Below are positions 12,779 to 22,620 of a stretch of DNA of 64,000 bases, piece after piece; position 1 is the stretch's first letter; every line of letters starts with the position of its first letter. Made by a program: the position numbers and the translations under genes. The notes beneath the pieces were generated by a model that saw nothing but the letters and a program-made list of their open reading frames with translations, ran no database searches and had not been told where the DNA came from. Location: the NCBI GenBank assembly GCA_026168455.1, contig CM047426.1, positions 61,300,958 through 61,364,957 of the forward strand, written 5' to 3'. Origin of the DNA: Theocolax elegans. Taxonomy: Eukaryota > Arthropoda > Insecta > Hymenoptera > Cerocephalidae.

Positions 12779-12925
12779 TTAACCTTTAGACTGCCGGCAT
12801 GGCTCATATATGAGCCACCTGTGACCTTGACAACTACTCTAGAGATATGAGGTGTTTTTATGTATAAATTTTGCACATCAAAAATATCAATTTATAAGGC
12901 AAAAATGCCGCAGTCTAAAGGTTGA
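12779..12925. mobile_element. piggyBac-like MITE
   Basis: About 147 bp flanked by TTAA on the left (12779-12782) and its one-base derivative TTGA on the right (12922-12925). The terminal inverted repeats are CCTTTAGACTGCCGGCAT (left) and ATGCCGCAGTCTAAAGG (right), identical except for one extra C on the left. A perfect 16-bp palindrome, GGCTCATATATGAGCC, sits at 12801-12816 next to the left end. A TTAA target, CCYTTWGA-like ends and a subterminal palindrome are typical of piggyBac-related non-autonomous elements. There is no coding capacity. Confidence 0.75.
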
Positions 12926-13415
12926 TGCACAAATCGTATATGCATTTTCGTTCGACCGCGAGTAAATCAATCAAAATAACGCCCGCGAGTACGAGAACGC
13001 CATCTGAGGACACCGTCTTACACACGCACATGATTTATAACGTGTCCACTCTGTACGCTGATTAAAGCTTCCATCTATTTTATTACGTAAAGAACGTCCG
13101 CTCAGATTTCCGCCCCATGAGCACGATTGAGTCAGTAACGTTCATCAGTAGTCTTCATATATTTGGTCTCGGTCCGTTTGTATTAGCCGTAAGTCTACTT
13201 AAAATCTTTGTCTTTATTGCGGCATTTTGGGTAACAGTGTATATTTGGGGTCAAAAACTCAGCTTCGTATCAAGGGTTACCCGGAGGTACTTCATTTCGT
13301 CCCTGAACCCCACCTGTTCTCTCTCAATTGTCATAGGTATTCCCCGTCAACAAGTCATCCAGTCAGCAGTAGAAGTATAGTTTTTTGCAGTATATATATA
13401 TAGTAATCTTGTAAC
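12926..13415. other. Unassigned; 87-codon hydrophobic frame of doubtful status
   Basis: A plus-strand frame at 13117-13380 starts with ATG and encodes a hydrophobic stretch (residues about 8-48) that could be membrane-spanning. There is no homology I recognise and no splice context, so I do not call it a gene. Confidence 0.3.
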
Positions 13416-13844
13416 CGACACGGTGGCGGAGTGGCGGAGACGCACCTCGGCCGATCACGAAAGTTAAGCAGCACTGAGTACGGTTGGCACTTGGATGGGT
13501 GACACCATTCATGTGCGGCTTTCGGGATCGGTTAGGTGTTTTTCCACACTTCACAACGTTAGCGAAAGGTGTGGAACATTCGGTTTCGGTGTTTGGACCT
13601 ACGAAAGGTGACCTGAACATCTAAACAGAATGTTTCAATACACCGGCCGTCTCGGGGAAGGTTTTCCTTATACAAGGTTTTCCCTTCCTCACGGGCATAA
13701 CCCCGGGCGAATGCGAGACGGTGGGGACCGAGATGGAAAAAATTGGAATGTTTTCACCCCCACACATAGGTGGTATGAGTGTCCCTGTAAAAACCCGTTT
13801 AATGGGTATACGGGGTGATGAGCAAAGAGAATAAAAAAAAAAGA
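13416..13844 (+). mobile_element. 5S-rRNA-derived SINE (SINE3-like), copy 1
   Basis: Flanked by a perfect 16-bp target-site duplication, ATAGTAATCTTGTAAC, at 13400-13415 and 13845-13860. The 5' third contains a 5S rRNA-like internal promoter: AAAGTTAAGCAGC (box A region, about 13460-13472) and CACTTGGATGGGTGAC (box C region, 13489-13504), in 5S order and spacing. The body carries a GGGCATAACCCCGGGCGAAT block and the 3' end is A-rich (ATAAAAAAAAAAGA). A second full copy lies at 28753-29199. Open frames across it (13363-13620 minus, 13630-13818 plus) are incidental. Confidence 0.88.
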
Positions 13845-13860
13845 ATAGTAATCTTGTAAC

Positions 13861-14334
13861 GTACGCCCCAGGAATCCGAGGTTACCTAGTCCGTTAGTCT
13901 CGGCCAGCTCTCTTTATTGCTGTTATTTATGCCGTACGTCAAACGCTATGCTCTTAGGAGAGAATCCATGCAAGTTACCGATTGCGGGCCGTAAGTCTCG
14001 TTTGTTCCTTACGTAATGTTCCTTACGTACAGGCTTCGCTCAATTGATAAAGAAACTGGGTTGTTTTACAACTAAGTACTGCAGCCCTGCTACAGTTAGT
14101 CTGCATTTTGCAGGTACCTTTTGAATTTGTTAAGGTTTAGATTTTTCACGTCCAACCGCAGGGGAAGGAGAGATTGAACTCGGTTTGTTTGCGTCTTTTC
14201 CGTAAGGCTAAAAGTAATATACTAGTAATTGCTGGCTGTGTAGTCCTTGATCATCGCCACCCCCTCATTATTTCTGTTAATCTATTCAAGGCCAATGTCA
14301 CATTATTGTCTATTGATACTGACTATTATCAGAA
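13861..14334. other. Unassigned, no gene seen
   Basis: A 62-codon frame (14174-14362, plus) has no recognisable domain. Confidence 0.4.
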
Positions 14335-14619
14335 CTACTGTTTGGGCTCAGATAGATACTGATAAAATGTGTCAGAACTGACCGCACAAGTCAACAAAGT
14401 CCTCCGAGGATCTGTACCCACTGATCCGCGTTGCGCTTTCCCTTGTACCCATAATGCCTCTGTACTCGTGCTGCTAGCAAGCAAGGTTGGTGGAGTCAAG
14501 TCTCTGTAATGCTTATTGATAAGAAGCACGTCTATATCCGTCTCCGCCGTTATCTGAAGAAGCAGAGGGTGTGCTACTCTACTCCAATTCATATTGCCTT
14601 GAAGGATTATCAGCGTCAT
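14335..14619 (-). pseudogene. Fragment of LINE (R1-clade-like) apurinic endonuclease
   Basis: The minus-strand frame of 94 codons begins MTLIILQGNMNWSRVAHPLL and continues with an ETDIDVLLINKHYRD block. This matches the N-terminal pattern of the AP-endonuclease domain of R1/LOA-type non-LTR retrotransposon ORF2: LQxNxNRSxxAxxLLxQ followed by an E-x-D-[IV]-xL[IL]xExY block. It keeps the Asn of the LQ(x)N motif, but the Glu usually seen in the SEPY/SEQY block reads NKHY, so an active-site residue is lost. Only about 40-50 residues are alignable; the rest of the LINE is absent. Non-functional fragment. Confidence 0.6.
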
Positions 14620-15228
14620 TTTGTTCCTTAAGTCTTTTCTACTGCAAGTTTCATGACTGTTGCCAAAGCACCTGGAACGAACAAACTCGGATACGAAATG
14701 TCACTATGTTTATCTTACACAAGCAGCACATCTTGTCCTCAAAATGATAACTCTGACGGTCAGATTCCAATGACAACTTAATAACAGATGAGATCTTTAA
14801 ATTAATTCTAACTTCCTGGGAGCGAGGAAGGATTGGTCTTTTTTACTTATTATCTGCACCTGAACTCACTCGGGCTACTAAAGTCAAAATAACTACCTGA
14901 GGGCTCTGCACATTTCTATTTATCACAGGTGTAGCATAGTATAGATTTGGGGAAATCTTAGCGTGTCTTTTCGTTTTTTTTCTTTGTGTCCACCTTTTCC
15001 CCGATCTTCAATAAAAAATCAGTCGATAATTATTGATCAGGACTCCTACGTGTCTTCTTTCTGTATCTTTTAAGACGCGTATCATATCTTTTATGTAGCA
15101 TCCTTACCCGAGCTATTTGGCTACTCGATCGCAAGGTCTGAAGGGTATTTGCAAGGATTTTCGTGAGCCATTCTATTAGCTACTATATCTATATATATTC
15201 ATATCTATATCTATCTATACGTACTATT

Positions 15229-15423
15229 GACATGGCTTACTTTCCTCCCTGGCCACGCTATGTACCAAGAGCTTGGTTTTTATTAGCCATCTCTTATTGT
15301 ACTTCGACTTGTATACTAACTCATATAGTATTAAAAATTTTTCTGTTGAAGGCGGACGATTTAACTACTCAAGTTCAAGTGTTTGCTCGACGCCTATTAC
15401 CAGATTGCATAAAACTTAAATAG
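15229..15423 (+). CDS. Possible N-terminal exon with hydrophobic segment (doubtful)
   Basis: An ATG at 15229 opens a frame of about 64 codons starting MAYFPPWPRYVPRAWFLLAI. Residues about 14-37 are hydrophobic and could be a late signal peptide or membrane anchor. It lies about 240 bp upstream of a candidate acceptor (15665) and on the same strand as the proline-rich exon. I could not find a strong donor inside the frame, so its inclusion in that gene is only a suggestion. Chance occurrence is a serious alternative. Confidence 0.2.
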   Translation, partial: DMAYFPPWPRYVPRAWFLLAISYCTSTCILTHIVLKIFLLKADDLTTQVQVFARRLLPDCIKLK

Positions 15424-15665
15424 ATTTTGCTTTAGCTCCCTTAAAGATCCACTAAAGCTGAGACAACATATTGCATTCCATAGAGTCCAACTGTCTACGT
15501 CTGCTCGAAATTGTGTTGAATTTTCACATAATGTTGAACAGGTGGTATAAGGTATGATCAGCTTTTTCTTACCCCGTGTCCGAGTGTTGAACTTTTCGGT
15601 GAATTTTTGTTCAAAGCTTTCGCTCATCTCAAACTAATTCTTGCGAATTTTTATTTATTATTCAG

Positions 15666-15800
15666 GTTCCAGTATCACGTAGCTGCAATCTTGAAGTGTG
15701 CGGGGTTGAATGTGGAGTTCAGACCCAATGCGTACACAAATTAACGGACAATTTCTGTACTTCCACTAAAGTTTCGAAATTACCTTTAGGATACCTATGA
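15666..15800 (+). CDS. Candidate Cys-rich exon upstream of the proline-rich exon
   Basis: A good acceptor (TTATTTATTATTCAG|GTTCC) ends at 15665 and the sequence after it is open in phase 0 for 44 codons up to TGA at 15798-15800. The encoded segment has five cysteines (C-x4-C-x3-C-x5-C-x8-C, beginning SCNLEVCGVECGVQTQC), a density typical of secreted disulphide-bonded modules and unexpected in random AT-rich DNA. No clear donor was seen, so it could be a terminal exon, an exon with a weak donor joined to the exon at 16100, or a chance frame. Confidence 0.3.
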   Translation, partial: VPVSRSCNLEVCGVECGVQTQCVHKLTDNFCTSTKVSKLPLGYL

Positions 15801-16099
15801 TAAAACTAATATTATTCCTGAGACTAGTGAAAGTTTTCAAATATTGGAAAAATATCCATGACACACTTACTCATATTAAGGTTTAATTCTTCTTGTATAA
15901 ATCTGTGTATACTACTAGACAACTTACGTGAGATTCGAAGAATAATTTCTATAAACACTAAGAAACTGAGAAATAAGAACAAATATTTATAACTTAATCG
16001 GGATTTGCGTTTGCAGCTTTTGTAATATATTGTAAAAATGATATAATAATTTATAATGTACAATCAATATACGCTAATAAATTATATTTTTGATTGTAG

Positions 16100-17044
16100 G
16101 TATTAATATTGTCATTCGACTACTGTTGGCATCAGCGTGTTTATTGTCAGTATCGTCATAATGCTGGGTATTCTTATAATAAACCGAAAACACCATTTTT
16201 AGTGCCTTTGCGACCATTATCTCCAACTTCTACAATGCTATCCATACCTTTTATAACTCCTACATTAAATACGCAACAATCTTATTTATCACCTGCTAAA
16301 GTTCCGTCTACTATACCATCTGGAACCTATGCTTACCCTCCTTCCCCATCTTCAATTCTTCCACCACCCCCTCCTTCGCCAATTTCCCTTCCTTCTCTAT
16401 CTCCGCTAAGCGAAACTTATTCTTATCCAATTCCACCTCCTCCTCCACAATTACCTTTACCACCACCTCCGCCACCACCTCCGCCACCACCTCCGCCATC
16501 ACCTACATCTCCTCCTCCATCATCAAGCATAACTTATGGTTATCCACCTCCTCCTCCTCCACCACCACCGCCACCACCACCACCGACACCTCCAACACCA
16601 CAAACACCAACACCTACACCTCCACCACCACCTCCATCAAGCATATCTTATTCTTATCCATCTTTTCCTCCTCCGTCACCACCCTCTCCCCCTCCGCAGC
16701 CGTCACTCCCTCCCACTCCCCTGCCTCCGCCACCATCTCCATTACCAAAAGCATATCTTCCACCTCAAACTACCCTAACTACACGACCACCAGCGAATTA
16801 CCTTCCTCCCTCGAGAGTCGTTACTCCTGCACCTACGTACTTACCACCTTTCAATCAAAGATTAATGATTGAATCAGCGCATGCAACTACCGCAACAAAC
16901 GACATTTTTCAATTTAGATCTATCTCTAAGAATGGTAATCCTATAGACACTTCTCAAATTCACACAGATCCATTATTCAATAGAGATATATCAGAATCTT
17001 TGAAAACGGTATATTCGCCCAACATGAAATTTAGTCAGCCAGTC
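16100..17044 (+). CDS. Internal exon of a proline-rich, YLPP-motif protein
   Basis: A polypyrimidine/acceptor TTTTTGATTGTAG ends at 16099 and a strong donor GTAAGT begins at 17045. The interval is exactly 945 nt, open throughout, and phase 0 at both ends (315 codons). The frame appears to start earlier only because TTG is not a true start, so I treat this as an internal exon. Residues about 1-27 include two Cys. Residues about 60-230 are dominated by Pro runs (up to 15) separated by repeated SITYGYPP, SISYSYP and ETYSYPIPP blocks, and the region near residues 215-250 has KAYLPPQ, ANYLPPS and TYLPPFN. Tyr-Leu-Pro-Pro motifs with poly-Pro are found in insect cuticle and extracellular-matrix proteins. 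After the Pro-rich part about 60 residues are ordinary, polar sequence. The downstream acceptor near 17138 would bring a stop codon in phase 0, so the next exon is uncertain. The best candidate for a real host gene here. Confidence 0.65.
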
Positions 17045-17099
17045 GTAAGTAATATATGTAATCTAAATGGTAGCTTAGCAAATAAGTACATTGAATTTA

Positions 17100-17126
17100 T
17101 ACATATATATATATATATATATATAT
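17100..17126. repeat. (TA)n microsatellite in the intron after the proline-rich exon
   Basis: An uninterrupted TA run immediately precedes a possible acceptor (TTTAACAG at 17131-17138). Confidence 0.9.
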
Positions 17127-17822
17127 CACATTTAACAGTAACACTGGCCGTCCAGCATCAATATTTGGATCAACGATTTCTTTTCAACCAGCATCATGAT
17201 AGATGACTTTATCTTTTTATGCAAATGGATAGATTCTAATTTTGTATTTAACAAACGCGATAATGTCATTAAATGTTACGAATTCTGATTAAATTTTTAA
17301 AATTAATATTATTTATGCTTACAAATTTGTATCTCGGAGTACACCATAAAATGCAGTGACATTTAGTCTAACAAAATGAGTTTTCGTTACCACCTTTACC
17401 AGATAATTAATAATTTTGCTGCATATTCAAAATTATTAAAGCGTGAGTACATTATATTTTATTCTGATGAAGTATTCTTTCAATTTAAATTTATTTATTT
17501 TTTTTTAATAAATTGTTTTATTGTTATACACTCCGCATCAAAATTATCGCAACAAGATTTTTCACAGAAAAATTGCCATTTTTTAAATGCTTGTAGCTCG
17601 GTCAATTTTCATCGTATTGAGATAATTTTTTTATGTTTTGTAGGGAATTATGTGCACTTTGAGGAAAAAATAATGCCTAATAGCTGCGAGATCATGCCAC
17701 ATTGCTATGTCTTAATCAGGCCTACCAACTTCTTTTTCTTAAACAACGCAATAGTTTGCACGTTTACCTGGATTACCAAAAAATTTTTTTCAAAAAACAA
17801 CATCGGACTTACTCATCATTGT

Positions 17823-17838
17823 GGCCCTGAAAAGGGCC
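17823..17838 (-). promoter_or_regulatory. Histone-type 3' stem-loop, minus strand
   Basis: On the minus strand this reads GGCCCTTTTCAGGGCC: a 6-bp stem with a TTTC loop, preceded by CACAATC and followed by ACAATGA. The replication-dependent histone mRNA stem-loop consensus is a 6-bp stem, a UUUC-type loop, an A-rich 5' flank and ACAA/ACCC on the 3' side. No histone reading frame ends upstream of it. Confidence 0.6.
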
Positions 17839-17993
17839 GATTGTGTAAACCGTTTCTTACATTAGGGACGAAAAATGGCCATGTTTCAAATGCTTGTAAT
17901 TCGATCAATTTTCATCGCATTGAGACAATTTTTTTTGTTTTGTAGGGGATTCAGACCGCGGGGCCTCTAATGTAAGAAACGGTTCACACAATC

Positions 17994-18009
17994 GGCCCTT
18001 TTCAGGGCC
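17994..18009 (+). promoter_or_regulatory. Histone-type 3' stem-loop, plus strand
   Basis: GGCCCTTTTCAGGGCC with flanks CACAATC and ACAATTA, the same as the minus-strand copy 155 bp away. No adjacent histone coding sequence is visible (the upstream frame does not end in any histone C-terminus I recognise). Confidence 0.6.
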
Positions 18010-18285
18010 ACAATTATGCGTAAGTCCGACCAACAACCTCCTCGTGGTACGCATCGGGTAATGCTGATGTTGGCGGTATTTGACTAAAACATAGGAAGAT
18101 CTTTGAAATGACAACTCGGTCAAAAAAAGTCGTAGGGGGTCGATTTTTTTTAAAATACTCGTTGAAAAATCTACTTTAAGGTGGTATTTGTTGTTTTTTG
18201 AAAAAAAATTTTGGTAATCCAGGTAAACGTGCAAACTATTGCGTTATTTAAGAAAAAGAAGTTGGTAGGCCTGGTTGAGATATAG

Positions 18286-18859
18286 TTATATATGATTGAA
18301 TTCACGTTAAGCATACATACATAAATTTTAAAACACCCATAATTTTAAAAATATTTAGATGAATATGCAAAAAAAAATAAACATTAAAGTTATATAAAAT
18401 GAAAAATATTTTGTACTTCATCTATTAATATCATTCACGTAGATTTATTTAGAATTAGGTAATGTATCGATATTGATGAACCCACTGTATCGATGGAAAT
18501 TCTCCATTCTCTTCAAATATTAATACTTGTCATTATTCTTTCAAATAATAAAAATTGTTTCATAGTGTTAGTGAATTTGTGCGTTCCCTTCTATTATGTA
18601 CAATATACATTTAAAATTTCATACTAATAAATAAATAAATAAATTGTTAAATAAATTAGGAGTGTACCCACAACTGGCTACGCGCTACCTCAAACTTTCT
18701 AATTTTCATCTAAAGATTAAGTGACATTTCAAGTCATAAAAATATATATTACTCTATTTAAATGTATAATAATCATATTTTACTTCGATATTAACATTGT
18801 TGTTAAAAGTGAATATTCTCTTATATACATAAAAAGAGTACATACATATTCTCAAAAAT
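18286..18859. other. AT-rich region, no gene seen
   Basis: Very AT-rich, including a short AAATAAATAAATAAATAAAT-like run near 18628-18645. Confidence 0.6.
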
Positions 18860-19545
18860 ATCATCAAGAACATCTCGGAATGCGATAAAAATTCTCGAAA
18901 TCCACGAAAAATTCGGTAATTAACGCAAATATCTGGGATTATCATAAAAATTCACGGAATTCCCGAAAAATATGATAATTTGAATAGATATTTCGGAATA
19001 TCTTAAGAATTCCTGAAATTTCTCAGAAATATCTTAGTTTGCGCAAATTTACGAAATAACCCGAAATCAGTAAAGATATCCCAGAAAATGTTAAAAATTC
19101 CCGAATTCCCTAAAAAACCCTGTATTTAGTACAAATATTCCGAAATACAATGCAAATTCTCGAAATCCACAAGAAATCCACGGGAAATTAAAGTTTCTGA
19201 ATTCCCAAAAGAACCCCGACAAATAGTAAAAAATTCCCTAAATTTCGGAGAAATCCCGTAATTATTTTATATTTTGCTTAATTTATAATATAACCATTTA
19301 GATTGGTTAGTGGTAATATAAAATATTCTTAAAAAATACTCGTAATCAGTACGGATAGCACAGAAAACATTAAAAATTGCCGAATTCCCCAAGGAATCCT
19401 GCAATTAATGTAGATATCCCAGAAAACGTTAAAAATTTCCGAAACCCCCAAGAATAAAATATTACTGGTATCCTAGAATACCATAATTATTTCCGATATT
19501 CCCAAGTAATTCCGTAATTTGTGCAGGTATCGCAGATTACTTTTG
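18860..19545 (+). repeat. Diverged relic of the 59-bp satellite, second block
   Basis: Degenerate monomers with ATTCCCGAAAAATATG, ATTCTCGAAATCCAC and CGGTAATTAACGCAAATATC blocks, same orientation and subfamily as 7881-8875. It is interrupted by AT-rich unique sequence at about 19263-19330. Confidence 0.8.
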
Positions 19546-19565
19546 TGAGGCAAGCCTCACTTTAT

Positions 19566-20276
19566 TAATACATAAAATAAGATAATGTTTAAATGTTGTG
19601 ATTTCTATGGAAATAGATAAAATGGTATGAGAGAGATAGGTGTAGGAAAGTGACAGGTAAGGTTAGAACTGCGGTAGTTTGCAAATACCGGCCCGAGCCA
19701 CTCTCATCACCGCGAAATCGTAAATGGGAATTTGCGAACAGAATGCGTACGAGTATCAGCGGTACGACCAAAGCAGCCAACAACAACGTCGTAGCCCATG
19801 TACATTGGTCCAACTCACCGTCCGGTTGCGACATTGTAAGAATATCGGCAAACTGCCGACCGCACTCATCACCGCATGCGCGCGCGAAACGAAGAGAGAT
19901 GGAGAGATGTTTACTGCGTGCGTCTAGTAAAAGAAAAACGGCGACGGAGGGGGGCGACAACGAAAGGACCGATATTCATACATACCAATGTAACAGGAAA
20001 AGAGATAGACAGCTTTTCCGCTGTATTGATGGGGCGTTGGCGAATACGTATATATAGCTGATAAATGAACATGGCAAACACACAACAGTGGAATTGGAAA
20101 GAAATTAGGTGGCGTTACTGATGGTTATTGGTACGTCTACTACAACCGATCTAGCGAATAAGATGGCGGAAAGGGAGAATAACTAACTTCACTATTGGTA
20201 GCAGATAACATGAATCAGAGAAGAAGGACGAGGGTTCTTCCCCAACCGCAGTCTAATACAAATGTGTTGAGAGTGT
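19566..20276. repeat. CpG-rich dispersed repeat, copy 2
   Basis: Second copy of 6369-7163, sharing the same order of blocks; the CpG-dense centre (ATGCGCGCGCGAAACGAAG at about 19875-19893) lies here. The frames at 19589-19960 (-) and 19650-20057 (+) are in this repeat, are not preserved in copy 1 and are not supported as genes. Confidence 0.75.
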
Positions 20277-20805
20277 AACGGTGCATTGTTTTGACATTCA
20301 TTCAAATGTCTATTAATTTAAATGCCCATCAACTTCAATGGCCAAAAATTAGTATTTAAATCACAACATTCCTCATATTCAAAGAAATATGAACGCGAGA
20401 CGAGGGATTACGCTAATCTGATTAGTGTTCCCGATATAAATACAATTATTAGGAGTCTCTCGCTCTCACTCGTTCCCGGTTCGTTGGAAAGACCGTTCTG
20501 TTTAGAAGAAATCGCAAATGGATTCTGCTCAATAGTGGACATTGAAAGTCGAAACTCCGGATCCAAGGCATCATCATCGGTGGAAAATAAAAAAAGGGTT
20601 TTGGACGAGTCAAGCTATCATTGGGAGCAAACCATTTAAAGTTAAGTTCAGAAATTCTCTCGTAGCTATAACTGGATATGTAGATGTGTGTACGTGTGTA
20701 TACCATTTTAATGAGGAAATATTGAATTTTAAGACTTGCCGTTTTCTTTTATAAATAAATATTATTGTAGAACATTCGATAATTTTTAATAATTGTTATT
20801 TTAAT
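20277..20805. other. Unassigned; small overlapping frames
   Basis: A frame at 20322-20639 (+, 105 codons) has no recognisable domain and is overlapped by others on both strands. No gene called. Confidence 0.4.
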
Positions 20806-20818
20806 ATATTGTGTACTA

Positions 20819-21001
20819 CGTCGGGTTCGTAATCTGGAGGTCCCAGGTTCGATTCCCGGCCCCGGCCGATTGATACAAGCACCACTGGCAAATGTATTTT
20901 CTCCAAGTGCTTTCTTCACCAAGACATCGTATGACCTTCGTTGCTGATTAGCACCGGTTTGGTAGCATAAAAAGAGCGACGTTAAAATGATAAAAAAAAA
21001 A
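20819..21001 (+). mobile_element. tRNA-derived SINE with target-site duplication
   Basis: A perfect 13-bp duplication, ATATTGTGTACTA, flanks it (20806-20818 and 21002-21014). Near the 5' end a pol III B box, GGTTCGATTCC (20846-20856), lies in a T-arm-like context (CCCAGGTTCGATTCCCGG). The 3' tail is AAAATGATAAAAAAAAAA. The 5' tRNA-like part is short, so the box A region is weak or truncated. Length about 183 bp. Confidence 0.88.
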
Positions 21002-21059
21002 ATATTGTGTACTATATAGTAGATTGCATATGAGTTGTTGTTTATTAAATGCTGTCACG

Positions 21060-22084
21060 TGGTATTCGCGCACCCGGTAAATTTAATTATTTTTGATAAC
21101 TAAAATTAACCGTTGGACCGCGTTGCCCAATACCGCGCACACAATTAATTTATTTGTTGTCGCGAGCTGCGGGCTGTCGCCAGGAACACAAGTTTGCTGG
21201 GATGAACGGTGTGGAGGATTCGGGCGGTCCTCCTTGCCTCGACAGGATATATAAATTAAGAGGATATCGGCGGGAGCGGGGAGAAATAATAAACACAAAA
21301 TTAATTAAAATAAAAATGAATAAAACATTTATTTTAATTTAATTAACAATTGGCCATCCAGGCCGTGTGCCGGGACAATATTAACTTCGCGCGGGCAGAA
21401 GTATCGGGAGTCAACCGGATCGAGTTCCTCGCCTGCGGTTGACTATACCCCGATCTCCGCTATTCGGGTACCGGCGTACACACCCGAGGTCTCACACACA
21501 CATACACTCGGGGAAGGGGGGGGGGGTGATGCGTGGAAATGTAACAAACTTACCGGGATGCGCCCCGTGAATGGCCCAGCTGATCCTTGTCCCTGCGGCC
21601 TCCTGAGCATCGGAGGATCGACGTCGGCTGCGGTGGTGAAAAGACAACCCAATGCCGCGGCGAGTGCCTCGCGAACCGCGCTGACACTCACTCACTTCCC
21701 GTCCTTATTCACACACCAGTGGTTACTCACGGCTCACTCGCGAGGACGATTCGGGTTGATATCCGATGGCTTATTTTGCGTCACACGCGCCTTATTAGCC
21801 GTCAACTAGACTCGATTGGCACCGGATAGATTCGTCCGCCTCGAGCGGCGGATCGGGACGTACAGATTTAGGCAATCGCCTAATTTTCCGAAAAAGGGAT
21901 GAGAGTGGGAAACATACACACAATCTCTCGCGCTCTCATACCTACGTACTATTGCGCGCGAAGTTGTACACTTGTAAATGAAACAAACAAGTGTCGTCGG
22001 TTGACCTTTACATAAGAAAGGCTCCGACGACTTACAATTAGCGAATTTAAATATTCTATTCATCGTGAATAGATTGTGTGACGA
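21060..22084. other. CpG-rich block with TATA-like element, function unknown
   Basis: About 1 kb of GC/CpG-rich sequence between the SINE and the gypsy pol remnant. It holds GATATATAAATT at about 21246, several AATAAA-type signals at 21287-21336, a G-run (about 21518-21528) and many short open frames on both strands that give no recognisable product. It could be an LTR of an adjacent element or a host promoter region. No matching second copy is present in the window. Confidence 0.35.
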
Positions 22085-22200
22085 TTTCAAATGATATAGC
22101 ATATCATCCTCAATTTTCCACTCCGGAAATCTTCGAGGGCATGGGCGTACACCGATTAATCTAGCATAATGGGTCTGTAATAACTTCGAACGAGGCAGTC
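22085..22200 (-). pseudogene. Ty3/gypsy integrase N-terminal stub
   Basis: Minus strand, just downstream of the RNase H domain and in another frame: a PRRFPEWKIEDDMLYHL-type stretch, as seen between RNase H and the integrase zinc finger of Ty3/gypsy polyproteins. Coding similarity stops abruptly at about 22085, so the integrase core and the 3' LTR are absent. The longer frame that contains it (21806-22306) is otherwise unrelated sequence. Confidence 0.5.
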
Positions 22201-22605
22201 TCTTCTTCGTCGGGGTCTGGTTTGATGGCACGAGAAAGCGCGTCCGGGACATAGTGCAAGGCTTCTTTCTTATGCAATATTTCAAAGTCCCATTGCTGCA
22301 TTTCAAGTATCCATCGTGCTAACCTACCCGACGGCCATATGAGAGCACTATGGTCGGTCACAGCCGTGAATCGATAGGCCTCAACGTATGGTCTCAATCT
22401 CTTAATAGCCCATTTGAGAGCCAAGCATTCCTTTTCCGTTAATAATCGGCTGACGTAGGCAATCGGATGCTCGAAACCCTCGTCGTCCAGTTGCGTCAAC
22501 ATCGCACCTATTGCTAAGTCACTAGCGTCACTTTGGATGGTAAATGGCTTAGAAAAGTCTGGACGGGCTAATACAGGCGCTTCCGCTAACGCAACTCTAA
22601 GCCTC
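22161..22605 (-). pseudogene. Ty3/gypsy RNase H domain
   Basis: The frame from about 22605 down to 22161 covers the RNase H domain: a DFSKPFTIQSDASDLAIGA-type start, then HPIAYVSRLLTEKE, a TDHSALIW block, ARWILEMQQWDFEILHKK and VPDALSRA. It holds the DAS and TDH motifs expected in the Ty3/gypsy RNase H. It is separated from the reverse transcriptase part by a frame change near 22620. Confidence 0.85.
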
Positions 22606-22620
22606 TTCCTGTTCCTCGCC

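Larger units (their letters stand above)
17565..18285. repeat. Inverted-repeat element carrying two histone-type stem-loops
   Basis: The left arm (about 17706-17870) and right arm (about 17965-18285) are reverse complements. The pair AGGCCTACCAACTTCTTTTT at about 17718 and its complement near 18270 form the outer arms. The pair around GGCCCTGAAAAGGGCC (17823-17838) and GGCCCTTTTCAGGGCC (17994-18009) forms the inner arms. The right arm is interrupted by about 150 bp (about 18035-18185). The loop contains an 85-bp block (17871-17955) that is a direct repeat of 17565-17655 (AAATGCTTGTA...TCAATTTTCATCG). The open frames at 17376-17945 (+) and 17905-18234 (-) merely read through the arms. It looks like a fold-back or inverted-duplication element. 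Confidence 0.8.

Noticed and set aside
13461..13505. Functional 5S rRNA gene
   Set aside because: Only the internal promoter region resembles 5S; 5' and 3' stem sequences are replaced and target duplications mark a SINE.
16311..16778. Minus-strand MAEVVAEVV and plus-strand His/Leu-rich frames
   Set aside because: Shadows of the poly-Pro codons of the exon at 16100-17044.
17376..18234. 189- and 109-codon frames across the inverted repeat
   Set aside because: They read opposite strands of the same arms and include the stem-loop; no recognisable domain.
20846..20856. tRNA gene
   Set aside because: B box present, but no acceptor stem or anticodon arm can be drawn; flanked by target duplications and a poly-A tail.
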